NCBI RefSeq assembly: GCF_016907435.1
Contig: NZ_JAFBBZ010000001.1
Coordinates: 744,001 to 808,000 of the forward strand
Direction: 5' to 3'
DNA length: 64,000 nucleotides
Origin: Nocardioides salarius
GTDB lineage: Bacteria; Actinomycetota; Actinomycetes; Propionibacteriales; Nocardioidaceae
Positions 8,325 through 16,865 of this stretch are shown one piece after another. Made by a program: the position numbers and the translations under genes. Within the stretch, counting starts at the first letter, position 1. Every line of letters starts with the position of its first letter. Under the pieces are notes generated by a model. That model had not been told where the DNA came from. It was given only the letters and a program-made list of their open reading frames with translations, and did no database searches.

Positions 8325-10535
8325 CTACGAGCGGTCGACGAAGTCGGCGGCCACCGACCGCTCGAGGCGCTCGACCGCCGCGGCCAGGGCGGGTGCGCCG
8401 CCGAGGTCGGGGTCGCTCTCGAGCAGGTCGCCGGCCGCCCTCCGGGCGGCGAGGATCGTCTCCTCGTCGCGCAGCACCCGCAGGGTGCGCAGCGAGGACT
8501 GGTAGCCGGACTGGTGGGCGCCGAGCACGTCGCCCTCGCGGCGCTGCTCTAGGTCGACCCTGCTGAGCTCGAAGCCGTCGGAGGTCGCCGCGACCGCCTC
8601 GAGCCGGCCGCGCGCCGGGCTGCCGGCCTCGGTGTGCGTGACGAGCAGGCACAGCCCCGGGTGCCCGCCCCGCCCCACCCGGCCGCGCAGCTGGTGCAGC
8701 TGGGAGACCCCGAAGCGGTCGGCGTCGAGGAGCACCATGGCGGTGGCGTTGGCGACGTCGACGCCGACCTCGATCACCGTGGTGGAGACCAGCACGTCGA
8801 CCTCGCCGCCGGCGAAGGATCGCATCGTGGCGTCCTTGACGTCGGGGGTCAGCCGCCCGTGCAGCACGGCCAGCCGAAGCCCGCCCAGCGGCCCCTGGCG
8901 CAGCTCCTCGACGACCTCCTCGACGGCGCTGAGCGGACGGTCCGTGCGCTCCTCCACGGGCACGTCGCCCTGGCCGGCCTCGGGCTCGTCACCGGCGATG
9001 CGCGGGCACACGACGTAGACCTGGTGGCCTGCCGCGACCTCCTCCCGCACCCGCTGCCAGACCCGGTCGACCCAGTGCGGGGCCTCGGCGACGGGCACGA
9101 CCGTCGTCTGCACCGGCGCCCGCCCGGCGGGCAGCTCGGTGAGCGTGGAGATCTCCAGGTCGCCGAAGACCGTCATCGCCACCGTGCGCGGGATGGGGGT
9201 GGCGGTCATCACCAGCACGTGCGGCGGGGTGCCGGCCTTGTCGGTGAGGGCGGCACGCTGCTCGACCCCGAAGCGGTGCTGCTCGTCGACGACGACGAGG
9301 CCGAGGTCGGCGAAGCCCACACGGTCCTCGAGCAGAGCGTGGGTGCCGATCACGATGCCGGCCTCCCCGGAGGCCAGCCGCGACATCGGGCCGGTGCGCT
9401 GGGTCTTGGTCATCGACCCGGTCAGCAGCTCCACCGCGGTCGCCTCGTCGGCCCCGCCCAGCAGGCCGCCGGCGGCGAGGTCGCCGAGCATGGCGGTGAT
9501 CGAGCGGTGGTGCTGCTGGGCCAGCACCTCGGTCGGCGCGAGCAGCGCGGCCTGCGCCCCGGAGTCGACGACCCGCAGCATCGCGCGCAGCGCCACCAGC
9601 GTCTTGCCCGAGCCCACCTCGCCCTGCAGCAGCCGGTTCATCGGCCGCTCGCGCGCCAGGTCGGCGTCGATCTCGCCGCCCACCTCGACCTGCCCGCTGG
9701 TCAGCTCGAAGGGCAGGCGCGCGTCGAAGGCGTCGAGCAGCCCGCCGCTGCGACCGGCCCGCGGGCGGGCGCCGAGGGCGGCCAGGGCCCGGCGACGACG
9801 CGCGAGCACGAGCTGGGTGACGATCGCCTCGTCGAAGCGCAGCCGCTGCAGCGCCCGGGTGACCTGACCGTGGCCCTTCGGGTGGTGCACCCACTCCAGG
9901 GCGGTGCCCGCGTCGACGAGCCCGGCCTGCACGCGCACGTGCTCGGGCAGCAGCTCGGGCACCTCGTCGAGCACCGCCAGCGCGAAGGTGACCGCCCGCT
10001 GCAGGTCCCAGGTGTCGACGCCCTTGGTGAGGGGGTAGATCGGGTAGAGGTCGCCGAGGGTCTCGAGCGAGAGCTGGGCGGCGTCCTCGCCCTCGGTGCC
10101 CATCAGCACCATCTGCGGGTTGGTCAGCTGCCAGTCGTTGTTGAAGCGCCCGACCTTGCCCTGGAAGATGCCGCGCCGTCCCTCGGGCAGCCGCCGCTCG
10201 TGCCAGTCGGCCATGTGCGGCTTCTTGGCGAAGAACGACATCCGCAGGCTCGGGCCGTCGGTGCGCAGCACCGTGTCGACGCGGTAGGCCGTGCGTCCGG
10301 TGCGGCGGTCGGTGTACTCGCGCCGGCGGGTCTGGCCGATCTGGCCCACCACGGTGAGCAGCTCGCCCTCCTCGAGGGAGTCGACCGTCGTCAGCTCGCC
10401 GGTGCGCACGTAGCGGCGGGGCAGGTGGTGCACCAGCTCTCCCACGGTGCGCAGCCCCAGGCCCTTGACGATCTTGGGGGCCTTGGTGCCGGTGTCGCCC
10501 AGCACGGTCTCGACCGGCGAGTCCATCGAGATCAC
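8325..10535 (-). CDS. recG: ATP-dependent DNA helicase RecG
   Basis: RecG remodels stalled forks and branched recombination intermediates. The product has an N-terminal wedge/OB region (residues ~1-170, with LVHHLPRRYV and TVVGQIGQTRRREYTD), then an SF2 helicase core: Walker A in LQGEVGSGKTLVAL, VVVDEQHRFGVEQR and VLVMTATPIPRTVAMT. The C-terminal half has STTVIEVGVDVANATAMVL and QLHQLRGRVGRGGHPG, followed by the RecG wedge-end domain. I prefer the GTG at 10535 (VISMDSPVE) because GAGGAGG sits 7 nt upstream; the ATG at 10526 is 16 nt from that site. It lies 16 bp after the DAK2 gene. Confidence 0.95.
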   Translation of the reverse strand: MISMDSPVETVLGDTGTKAPKIVKGLGLRTVGELVHHLPRRYVRTGELTTVDSLEEGELLTVVGQIGQTRRREYTDRRTGRTAYRVDTVLRTDGPSLRMSFFAKKPHMADWHERRLPEGRRGIFQGKVGRFNNDWQLTNPQMVLMGTEGEDAAQLSLETLGDLYPIYPLTKGVDTWDLQRAVTFALAVLDEVPELLPEHVRVQAGLVDAGTALEWVHHPKGHGQVTRALQRLRFDEAIVTQLVLARRRRALAALGARPRAGRSGGLLDAFDARLPFELTSGQVEVGGEIDADLARERPMNRLLQGEVGSGKTLVALRAMLRVVDSGAQAALLAPTEVLAQQHHRSITAMLGDLAAGGLLGGADEATAVELLTGSMTKTQRTGPMSRLASGEAGIVIGTHALLEDRVGFADLGLVVVDEQHRFGVEQRAALTDKAGTPPHVLVMTATPIPRTVAMTVFGDLEISTLTELPAGRAPVQTTVVPVAEAPHWVDRVWQRVREEVAAGHQVYVVCPRIAGDEPEAGQGDVPVEERTDRPLSAVEEVVEELRQGPLGGLRLAVLHGRLTPDVKDATMRSFAGGEVDVLVSTTVIEVGVDVANATAMVLLDADRFGVSQLHQLRGRVGRGGHPGLCLLVTHTEAGSPARGRLEAVAATSDGFELSRVDLEQRREGDVLGAHQSGYQSSLRTLRVLRDEETILAARRAAGDLLESDPDLGGAPALAAAVERLERSVAADFVDRS

Positions 10536-10551
10536 CGCCGCACCTCCTCGT

Positions 10552-12213
10552 TCACTCCACCGCCAGCAGGAGCGGGTAGCGCTCCTGCCCCCCGTCGTAC
10601 ACCACGGCGTCGACATAGGGGTGGTGCTCGGCGAGCCACGCGGTGCAGTGCTCGGCGAGGGCTCCGTCGGGGTCGTCGGCGCCCGAGACGATCGTGACGA
10701 GCTCGCCGCCGCCGACCACGAGCCGCTCGAGCACCTCGGTGGCCACCTCGGCCAGCGCCGAGCCGACGACCGCGAAGTCGCCCGCGACCACGCCGAGGGC
10801 GTCGCCCGGCTCGCACGGCCCGGCCATCGTCATCGCCTGGCGTGCCGCCACCGTGACCGCGCCGTGGCGGGCGTGGCGGGCGGTCGCGGTCATCTCGAGC
10901 ACGTCGGCGTCGAAGCCGCGCCCGGGCTCGTGCACCGCGAGCGCGGCCAGGCCCTGCACCTGCGCCTGGGTCGGGATCACCGCGACCCGGACCCCGGTGT
11001 CCTGGGTGGCCGTCGAGGCCGCGACCTGGGCGGCGCGCACCGAGTCGCCGTCGTTGGGCAGCACCACCACCTCCTGCGCGCCGCAGCCGGTGATGGCCCC
11101 CAGCAGGTCGCCGGTGGAGGGGCGCCGGCCCGGTCCGCCCTCGACGACCACGGCGCCCGCCTCCCCGAAGAGCGCGGAGAGACCGGGCCCGGCGGAGACG
11201 ACGACCACGCAGCGGCCCTCTCGCGGGCGGGCCGCCTCCCGCTCCTGCTGGGCGGCCTGCTGGGTGAGCTGGTCGTGGAAGTGGGTGACGCGGATGCGGT
11301 GCGGCCGACCGGCCTCGATGCCGGCCTCGATGGCCGCGCCGACGTCGTCGACGTGCACGTGCACGTTCCACAGGCGCTCGTCGCCGACCACCACCAGGGA
11401 GTCGCCCAGCCCCGCGAGCCGCTCGCGCAGCGCGGGGACCCGCTCGGCGTCGGTGTCGAGCAGGTACATCACCTCGTACGACGGCCCGCCGGGCGTCAGG
11501 TCGGCGCCCGGCGGCTGGCCGGCACCGGTCGTCGGGGTGGTGACGGGGATCGCGTGCCGGCCGATGCGCGGCAGCACCGCCTCGGGCCGGCGCCCGGTCA
11601 GCGCGGTCTCGGCGGCGTCGAGGACCACGCTCAGCCCCCGCCCACCGGCGTCGACGACACCGGCGTCGGCGAGCGCCTGCAGCTGACCGGGGGTGCGCGC
11701 CAGGGCGGCCCGCGCCGCCTCGGCGGCCCCGGTGAAGACGTCGCGCGTGCGCGCCGCGGGGTCCTCGCGCGTCGCCTCGGCGGCCTCGGCCGCGGCCCGG
11801 GCCACCGTGAGGATGGTGCCCTCCACCGGCGTGCCCACGGCGGCGTACGCCGCGTCGGCGGCCAGGCGCAGCGCCTCGGCGAGCACCTCGGCGTTGCGCT
11901 CCTCCGGGGCCGAGCGCGCCAGGCGGCGGGCGATGGCGCGCATCATCTCGCTCAGGATCACCCCGGAGTTGCCGCGCGCGCCGAGCAGCGCACCGCGGCT
12001 GAAGGCCGCCAGCGCCTCGCCGAGGTCGGCTCCCGGGTCTCCCCCGGTGGCCTCGCGCACGGCGTCGCGCGCCGCGGAGACCGTCAGGTACATGTTGGTG
12101 CCGGTGTCGCCGTCGGGCACGGGGTAGACGTTGAGGGCGTCGATCTCCTCGCGGGCGGCGCCCAGGGCGTCCACGGCGATGTCGACGAAGAGCAGCACGA
12201 CCTCGAGGCTCAC
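10552..12213 (-). CDS. DAK2-domain kinase (YloV/FakA-like)
   Basis: Members of this family (FakA/YloV) phosphorylate fatty acids presented by FakB, or related substrates. The N-terminal DAK2 (DhaL) domain shows EEIDALNVYPVPDGDTGTNM, the Mg-ATP binding aspartates, and GARGNSGVILSEMMR. A middle and C-terminal DAK phosphatase-like region follows, with LWNVHVHVDDVG and VVVLPNDGDSVRAAQVAA. The GTG at 12213 matches the usual length before the DAK2 motif. An alternative GTG at 12243 lies 7 nt after a TAACGT box and could be a leaderless start. No fakB lies in the window, so the fatty-acid substrate is inference. DAK2-recG-rsmD-coaD is a common actinobacterial order. Confidence 0.87.
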   Translation of the reverse strand: MSLEVVLLFVDIAVDALGAAREEIDALNVYPVPDGDTGTNMYLTVSAARDAVREATGGDPGADLGEALAAFSRGALLGARGNSGVILSEMMRAIARRLARSAPEERNAEVLAEALRLAADAAYAAVGTPVEGTILTVARAAAEAAEATREDPAARTRDVFTGAAEAARAALARTPGQLQALADAGVVDAGGRGLSVVLDAAETALTGRRPEAVLPRIGRHAIPVTTPTTGAGQPPGADLTPGGPSYEVMYLLDTDAERVPALRERLAGLGDSLVVVGDERLWNVHVHVDDVGAAIEAGIEAGRPHRIRVTHFHDQLTQQAAQQEREAARPREGRCVVVVSAGPGLSALFGEAGAVVVEGGPGRRPSTGDLLGAITGCGAQEVVVLPNDGDSVRAAQVAASTATQDTGVRVAVIPTQAQVQGLAALAVHEPGRGFDADVLEMTATARHARHGAVTVAARQAMTMAGPCEPGDALGVVAGDFAVVGSALAEVATEVLERLVVGGGELVTIVSGADDPDGALAEHCTAWLAEHHPYVDAVVYDGGQERYPLLLAVE

Positions 12214-12448
12214 CCCGCGTCCGGTCGGTCCCACTGGCTCCACGGGGCGACACGTTAGTGTGCTGGCGGCGGGTGCGGGTCCCCGAACGGCTACGTTCGA
12301 CCACGATCGGCCGCGATTGGCCGAGCGCCGGGCCCCTCGGATACTCTGATGCGGTTGCCCGGAGCACCCGGGCCCTCGACTCGTTCGGCTGTGCACGGAC
12401 AGTTGTGCACATCATTTCGTCCCAACCTCGATCCTTCAGGAGTTCACG
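12214..12448. promoter_or_regulatory. Divergent promoter region of the DAK2 gene and rpmB
   Basis: This 235-bp gap separates divergent genes. On the minus strand a TAACGT box (12251-12256) sits just before a GTG at 12243. On the plus strand TTGGCC (12317-12322) and TACTCT (12342-12347), 19 bp apart, form a possible rpmB promoter about 100 bp before its start. GTGCAC occurs twice near 12390-12410 as a short inverted repeat. The promoter calls rest on motif resemblance only. Confidence 0.4.
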
Positions 12449-12634
12449 GTGGCTGCCGTCTGCGACATCTGCGCCAAGAAGCCTGGCTTCGGCAACAACC
12501 GGCCGTGGTCGCGCAAGATCACGAAGCGCCGCTTCGACCCCAACATCCAGCGCGTGCGTGCCACCATCAACGGCACCCCCAAGCGCCTCAACGTCTGCAC
12601 CGGCTGCCTGAAGGCGGGCAAGGTCTCGCGCTGA
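12449..12634 (+). CDS. rpmB: 50S ribosomal protein L28, cysteine-containing form
   Basis: This 61-residue L28 begins (GTG)AAVCDICAKKPGFGNNRPWS and ends VCTGCLKAGKVSR. Two Cys-x2-Cys pairs (5/8 and 50/53) make it the zinc-binding C+ form; actinobacteria often also carry a Zur-controlled C- copy elsewhere. The GTG at 12449 is preceded by CAGGAG at 7 nt. It is followed by a strong hairpin shared with convergent thiL. Confidence 0.95.
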   Translation: MAAVCDICAKKPGFGNNRPWSRKITKRRFDPNIQRVRATINGTPKRLNVCTGCLKAGKVSR

Positions 12635-12656
12635 CCTCCCCCTGATCCGCCGTCGG

Positions 12657-12687
12657 ACGGCCGTCACCCCACCGGGGTGGCGGCCGT
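12657..12687. terminator. Bidirectional hairpin between rpmB and thiL
   Basis: The outer stem ACGGCCG (12657-12663) pairs with CGGCCGT (12681-12687), and the inner CACCCC / GGGGTG closes a 3-nt loop, giving about 13 bp with one mismatch. It lies between convergent stop codons (12634 and 12695). There is no U tract, which is common for high-GC terminators. Confidence 0.65.
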
Positions 12688-12694
12688 TCGTGCG

Positions 12695-13672
12695 TCAGAA
12701 GTGGGTCCAGCCGGTCTCGCCCCTCCAGGGGGCGCCGTCGACGGTGACGCCCTCCCCCTCGCGCACCTCGCCGATGACCGACCAGCCCTCGGGCAGGGTG
12801 GTGCCCGCGGGGAAGGTCGCCAGCAGCGCGTGGTCGTCGCCGCCCGAGAGCACGAACGAGACCGGGTCGACCCCGCCCAGCGCCGCGGCCACCGCGTGCA
12901 GCGGCTCGGGCACGTCGAGCGCGTCGGTGCGCACGTCGATGGCCACCCCCGACGAGACCGCCAGGTGCGTCGCCTCGGCCAGCAGCCCGTCGGAGACGTC
13001 GATCATCGCGGTGGCGCCCGCCTCGGCGGCGGCCGGCCCGGCGTCGTACGGCGGCTGGGGGCGGCGGTAGGCCTCCACCAGCACCCGCGGGGAACGGAAC
13101 CCGCGCCCCAGGACCGCCAGACCGCCGGCCGCCCATCCCTGGCGACCGGCCAGCGCGAGCACGTCGCCGGGCTCGGCGCCCGAGCGGACCACCGGGGCGA
13201 CGGTGCAGGCACCCATCACGGTCACCGCGACGACGACCTGGTCGGCCCGGGTGAGGTCGCCGCCCACGATGCTGGCGCCGACCAGCGCGCACTCGTCGGC
13301 GAAGCCCTGGGCGAAGTCCAGGGCCCACTGCGCCTCCAGGTCGGCGGGCGCGGCCAGGCCGATGGTCAGCGAGCCGGCCCGCCCGCCCATGGCGTTGATG
13401 TCGGAGATGTTCTGCGCAGCGGCGCGGTGGCCCACGTCGGCGGCTCCCGCCCAGTCGCGGCGGAAGTGCCGGCCCTCGACCATCAGGTCGGTGGAGACCA
13501 CGACGTGGCCGGTGCGCACCCGTAGGACCGCGGCGTCGTCGCCCGGGCCGATGAGCACCTGCTCGCCCTGCTCGAAGCGGCTGGTCAGGGCTGAGATCAG
13601 CCCGAACTCGCCGATGTCGGCGAGGGTCGCCGTGGGGTCCAGGGGCGGGTCGGTGGGGGGCGTGGCAGGCAT
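12695..13672 (-). CDS. thiL: Thiamine-monophosphate kinase
   Basis: ThiL phosphorylates thiamine monophosphate to the active cofactor thiamine diphosphate. The 325-residue protein has the N-terminal LADIGEFGLISALTSRFEQG and the Mg-ATP motif IGPGDDAAVL. VVSTDLMVEGRHFRRDW, AAQNISDINAMGGRAGSL, GGDLTRADQVVVAVTVMG and the C-terminal MIDVSDGLLAEATHLA are also present. The ATG at 13672 is the first methionine before the conserved region. It stands alone, convergent with rpmB and divergent from the Lrp-type gene. No TPP riboswitch is visible upstream. Confidence 0.94.
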   Translation of the reverse strand: MPATPPTDPPLDPTATLADIGEFGLISALTSRFEQGEQVLIGPGDDAAVLRVRTGHVVVSTDLMVEGRHFRRDWAGAADVGHRAAAQNISDINAMGGRAGSLTIGLAAPADLEAQWALDFAQGFADECALVGASIVGGDLTRADQVVVAVTVMGACTVAPVVRSGAEPGDVLALAGRQGWAAGGLAVLGRGFRSPRVLVEAYRRPQPPYDAGPAAAEAGATAMIDVSDGLLAEATHLAVSSGVAIDVRTDALDVPEPLHAVAAALGGVDPVSFVLSGGDDHALLATFPAGTTLPEGWSVIGEVREGEGVTVDGAPWRGETGWTHF

Positions 13673-13853
13673 GTGCCCATCCCACCAGACGGCGCCCCCG
13701 CCACCGGTGACGACGCACCCGGCCCGCTCGGGCGGGGAAGGTCCCAGGCCCGCAGTGACCCTGCGGACGCCAGCAGGTAGGTTGTCGCCGACACATCCGG
13801 GTGACGTGTCCGCGGCAACGGAGCCGTGCCGACAACCCTTGAGGAGCAACACG

Positions 13854-14090
13854 ATGGTCGTCCAGGCCTACATCCTGATCCAGACCGACGTCGGCAAGGC
13901 CGCGGAGGTCGCGGCCGAGATCGCTCAGGTCAAGGGCGTGACCCTCGCCGAGGACGTCACCGGCCCCTACGACGTGATCGTGCGCGCCGAGGCCCGCAAC
14001 GTCGACGAGCTCGGCAAGCTGGTCGTCTCGAAGGTCCAGAACCTCGACGGCATCACCCGCACCCTGACCTGCCCCGTCGTCCACATCTGA
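13854..14090 (+). CDS. Stand-alone Lrp/AsnC ligand-binding domain protein
   Basis: The 78 residues (MVVQAYILIQTDVGKAAEVA through TRTLTCPVVHI) form a complete alpha/beta RAM domain of the Lrp/AsnC family without the N-terminal DNA-binding helix-turn-helix. Such proteins are thought to bind amino acids and oligomerise, or to modulate full-length Lrp proteins. The ATG at 13854 has GAGGAG 7-8 nt upstream. DUF3515 follows at 10 bp, so the two are probably co-transcribed. Confidence 0.88.
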   Translation: MVVQAYILIQTDVGKAAEVAAEIAQVKGVTLAEDVTGPYDVIVRAEARNVDELGKLVVSKVQNLDGITRTLTCPVVHI

Positions 14091-14100
14091 GTCGACCGAC

Positions 14101-14631
14101 GTGACCGTCCCGGTCGCGCCCGGTCGCAGCGCGTCCCGACGCCCCGCCCCCGTGAGGAGGCGGGGCGTCGTCGCTGCCGGCGTACTCGCCCTGCTGCTGG
14201 GCGGCTGCGGGGGCCCGGTGGAGGTCGCCACCCCCGCGCTCGACGCCGAGGCAGCGGCGACCTGCGAGAGCTTCCTCGCCGCACTGCCCGACGAGCTGGC
14301 CGGCCTGGAGCCGCGTGCGGTCTCCCCCGCCGACGCGCCCGCCCGCGCCTGGGGCGACGGCCTGGTGCTGACCTGCGGGGTCGAGGAGCCGCCGGGCTTC
14401 CGGCAGCTGATCACCCCGTCGTGCGACGAGATCGTCGGGGTGGGCTGGTTCTTCCCGCCCGCCCAGCTCGAGAGCGAGGACGGCCCCGTCACCGGCACCA
14501 CCATCGGCTACCGCCCCCGGATCGAGGTCGTGGTGCCCGAGGACTACCGGGGCGGGGTGTCCTTCGCCGCGCTCTCCGAGCTCGCCGCACCGGTGAAGGC
14601 GCACCTCGAGCTGGTCCAGCGCTGCCAGTGA
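14101..14631 (+). CDS. DUF3515 lipoprotein
   Basis: This 176-residue probable lipoprotein has a positively charged N-terminus (SASRRPAPVRRRG), a hydrophobic segment VVAAGVLALLLGG and a lipobox cysteine (LLGGC, around residue 36). The mature part contains CESFLAALPDELAGLEPRAV and RAWGDGLVLTCGVEEPPGF, typical of actinobacterial DUF3515, function unknown. The start is a GTG at 14101. It sits between the Lrp-type gene and a D-Ala-D-Ala ligase homologue, a conserved actinobacterial neighbourhood near thiL. Confidence 0.83.
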   Translation: MTVPVAPGRSASRRPAPVRRRGVVAAGVLALLLGGCGGPVEVATPALDAEAAATCESFLAALPDELAGLEPRAVSPADAPARAWGDGLVLTCGVEEPPGFRQLITPSCDEIVGVGWFFPPAQLESEDGPVTGTTIGYRPRIEVVVPEDYRGGVSFAALSELAAPVKAHLELVQRCQ

Positions 14632-14669
14632 GTGTCCGGGCCCCTGGCCGGATGTGGGACGCTCGTCCC

Positions 14670-15623
14670 ATGAGCGAGGAGCAGCTGCCCGGTCCTGTCG
14701 CCGTCATCGCCGGCGGCCTGAGCCACGAGCGCGACGTGTCCCTGGCCAGTGGCCGCAACCTGGTGCGCGAGCTGCGCGCCGTCGGGGTGGAGGCCGAGGC
14801 CTACGACTTCGACCGCAACCTGCTGCACACCCTCGAGCAGCACAAGGTGGTGGCGGCCGTCCCGGCCCTGCACGGCCACTTCGGCGAGGACGGCGAGATC
14901 CAGACCCTCCTCGAGCTGATCGACCTGCCCTACGTCGGCACCAGCAGCCGGGCCTGCCGGGTCGCCCACGACAAGGGCACCGCCCGCGAGCTGCTGCGCC
15001 GCGCCGGCATCGAGGTGCCCGAGAGCGTCGGCCTCTCCGCACAGACCTTCCGCGACATCGGCGCCAGCGCGCTGATGGAGCACGTGATGCACCGCCTCGG
15101 CGAGCGCGTGGTGGTCAAGCCCACCCGCTGCGGCAGCGCCCTGGGCGTCACCGGCGTCGACGGCCTGGGCGCGCTGCCCTCCGCGCTGGTGACCGCCTAC
15201 GCCTACGGCGACGACGCGCTGGTCGAGCGCTTCTACGACGGCACCGACGTCAGCGTGGTGTGCGTCGAGACCGACGCGGGCGTCGAGGCGCTGACCCCGG
15301 TGGCGGTGGAGTACGAGAAGGGCCACGAGTTCGACTTCGACGCCCGCTACACCGCCGAGTTCGTCTCGTTCTCGCGTCCCGACCTGCCCGAGGAGCTGAT
15401 CGAGGACCTCGGCCGCACCGCCCGCGAGGCGCACCGGGTCCTGGGGCTGCGCCACCTCTCGCGCTCCGACTTCATCGTCTCGGCCGACGGCTCCCACGTG
15501 CTGCTGGAGACCGCCATCACCCCGGGCACCACCGAGACCTCGGTGATGCCGTTCGCCTGCACCCTCTCGGGCACCAGCCTCGGCCAGGTCGTCCTCGACC
15601 TGGTCCGCCGCGCCCTGCCCTGA
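14670..15623 (+). CDS. D-Ala-D-Ala ligase-like ATP-grasp protein with an altered metal site
   Basis: The 317-residue protein has ligase-type motifs: VIAGGLSHERDVSLASGRN, GHFGEDGEIQTLLELIDLPY, VVVKPTRCGSALGVTGV and LSRSDFIVSADG. The final metal-binding motif, normally E-x-N-T-x-P-G, reads ETAITPGTTETSVMP, so the conserved Asn is replaced by Ala. It is therefore either a ligase with altered metal coordination or specificity, or a divergent paralogue. Canonical ddl lies immediately downstream in opposite orientation. The start is the ATG at 14670, 38 bp after DUF3515; no strong ribosome binding site is seen. I give no symbol because the activity is unproven. Confidence 0.8.
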   Translation: MSEEQLPGPVAVIAGGLSHERDVSLASGRNLVRELRAVGVEAEAYDFDRNLLHTLEQHKVVAAVPALHGHFGEDGEIQTLLELIDLPYVGTSSRACRVAHDKGTARELLRRAGIEVPESVGLSAQTFRDIGASALMEHVMHRLGERVVVKPTRCGSALGVTGVDGLGALPSALVTAYAYGDDALVERFYDGTDVSVVCVETDAGVEALTPVAVEYEKGHEFDFDARYTAEFVSFSRPDLPEELIEDLGRTAREAHRVLGLRHLSRSDFIVSADGSHVLLETAITPGTTETSVMPFACTLSGTSLGQVVLDLVRRALP

Positions 15624-15769
15624 CCCGGCGCAGATCTCACGCTGACCCGGCGCAGATCGCCCGCCGAGCCGGCTCGAATCTTCGGCATCGGGCACCGCCG
15701 GAGGTTCGGGCCGGGTCGGCGCGAAGTTCAGGCCGGGTCGGCGCGAAGTTCGGGCCGGGTCAGCGCAGG
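15621..15769. repeat. Short repeats spanning the stop codons of two convergent ligase genes
   Basis: TGACCCGGCGCAGATC occurs at 15621-15636 and 15643-15658. In the opposite sense a 22-bp unit with core GCCGGGTCGGCGCGAA runs in tandem at 15704-15725 and 15726-15747, with a degenerate third copy at 15748-15769. Both genes stop with the TGA inside a TGACCCGGC motif (15621 on plus, 15762 on minus). The layout suggests a dispersed intergenic repeat family or a bidirectional termination element. Confidence 0.6.
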
Positions 15770-16854
15770 CCGGTGGTGCGCTCGAGCGCCAGCTGGATCA
15801 GCTCGTCGACCAGCTCGGTGTAGGACATCCCCGTGGCCTCCCACATCTTCGAGTACATCGAGATGGGGGTGAAGCCGGGCATCGTGTTGATCTCGTTGAG
15901 GAGCACCTCGCCGTCGGGGGTGACGAAGACGTCGACGCGCGAGAGCCCCTCGGCGCTGATCGAGTCGAAGGCCTGCACCGCCACCTCGCGCACCCGGGCG
16001 GCGACCTCGTCGGGCAGGTCGGCGGGGGCCTCGGTGCGCGCGTGGGAGTCGGAGAGGTACTTGGCCTCGAAGTCGTAGAAGCTCGCGGCCCCGTGGTCGA
16101 CCACGATCTCGCCAGGCACAGAGGCGCGGGCGGGCCCGCCGGCCCGGCCACCGAGCACCGCGCACTCGATCTCACGGCCCTCGACGCCCTGCTCGACCAG
16201 CACCTTGGGGTCGTGGGCGCGGGCCTCCTCGACGGCGTCGGCGAGCCCGGTCAGGTCGTCGACGCGGGTGACGCCCAGCGACGAGCCGGCACGGGCCGGC
16301 TTGACGAAGACGGGGAACTCCAGCGCCTGCTGCACCCGCTCCACCACCGCACCGGGGTCCTGCTCCCACTCGGCGGGACGCACCACGACGTACGGCGCCA
16401 CCGGCAGCCCGTGGCCGGCGAAGACCAGCTTCATGTAGTGCTTGTCCATGCCCACGGCCGAGGCCAGCACACCGGCGCCGACGTAGCGCACCCCCGCCAG
16501 CTCGAGCAGCCCCTGGATGGTGCCGTCCTCGCCGTAGGGCCCGTGCAGCAGCGGGAAGACCACGTCGACCGGGCCCGCCTCGGTGAGGCTGGCCAGCGCG
16601 GGGCCCGACCCGGTCGTCACCTCCGGCAGCCGGCCGGAGGCCAGCTCCCACTGCGTCGGGTCGCCGGAGGCCAGCACCCAGTCGCCGTCGCGGGTGATGC
16701 CGATCGGCAGGACGTCGTACTTGTCGCTGTCGATCGCGCGCATCACGCCGGCGGCGGTCGCCGCCGAGATCGCGTGCTCGCCGGAGCGACCGCCGAAGAC
16801 GAGCGCCACCCGGGTCCTGCGGGCGGGGGTCTCGGGCGAGGGGGTCTCGGTCAT
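15760..16854 (-). CDS. ddl: D-alanine--D-alanine ligase
   Basis: Ddl joins two D-alanines for peptidoglycan precursor synthesis. The 364-residue protein carries ALVFGGRSGEHAISAATAAG at the N-terminus, PLLHGPYGEDGTIQGLLELAGV and MDKHYMKLVF. The ATP-grasp region reads FVKPARAGSSLGVTRVDD, with GLSRVDVFVTPDGEVLLNEINTMPGFTP retaining the metal ligands Asp, Glu and Asn. The ATG at 16854 lies 11 bp after murF, which makes the dipeptide's consumer and maker neighbours in one operon. Confidence 0.95.
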   Translation of the reverse strand: MTETPSPETPARRTRVALVFGGRSGEHAISAATAAGVMRAIDSDKYDVLPIGITRDGDWVLASGDPTQWELASGRLPEVTTGSGPALASLTEAGPVDVVFPLLHGPYGEDGTIQGLLELAGVRYVGAGVLASAVGMDKHYMKLVFAGHGLPVAPYVVVRPAEWEQDPGAVVERVQQALEFPVFVKPARAGSSLGVTRVDDLTGLADAVEEARAHDPKVLVEQGVEGREIECAVLGGRAGGPARASVPGEIVVDHGAASFYDFEAKYLSDSHARTEAPADLPDEVAARVREVAVQAFDSISAEGLSRVDVFVTPDGEVLLNEINTMPGFTPISMYSKMWEATGMSYTELVDELIQLALERTTGLR

Positions 16855-16865
16855 GGTCCGCGACC

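Noticed and set aside
12214..13853. TPP riboswitch controlling thiL
   Set aside because: No THI-box-like sequence could be seen upstream of thiL.
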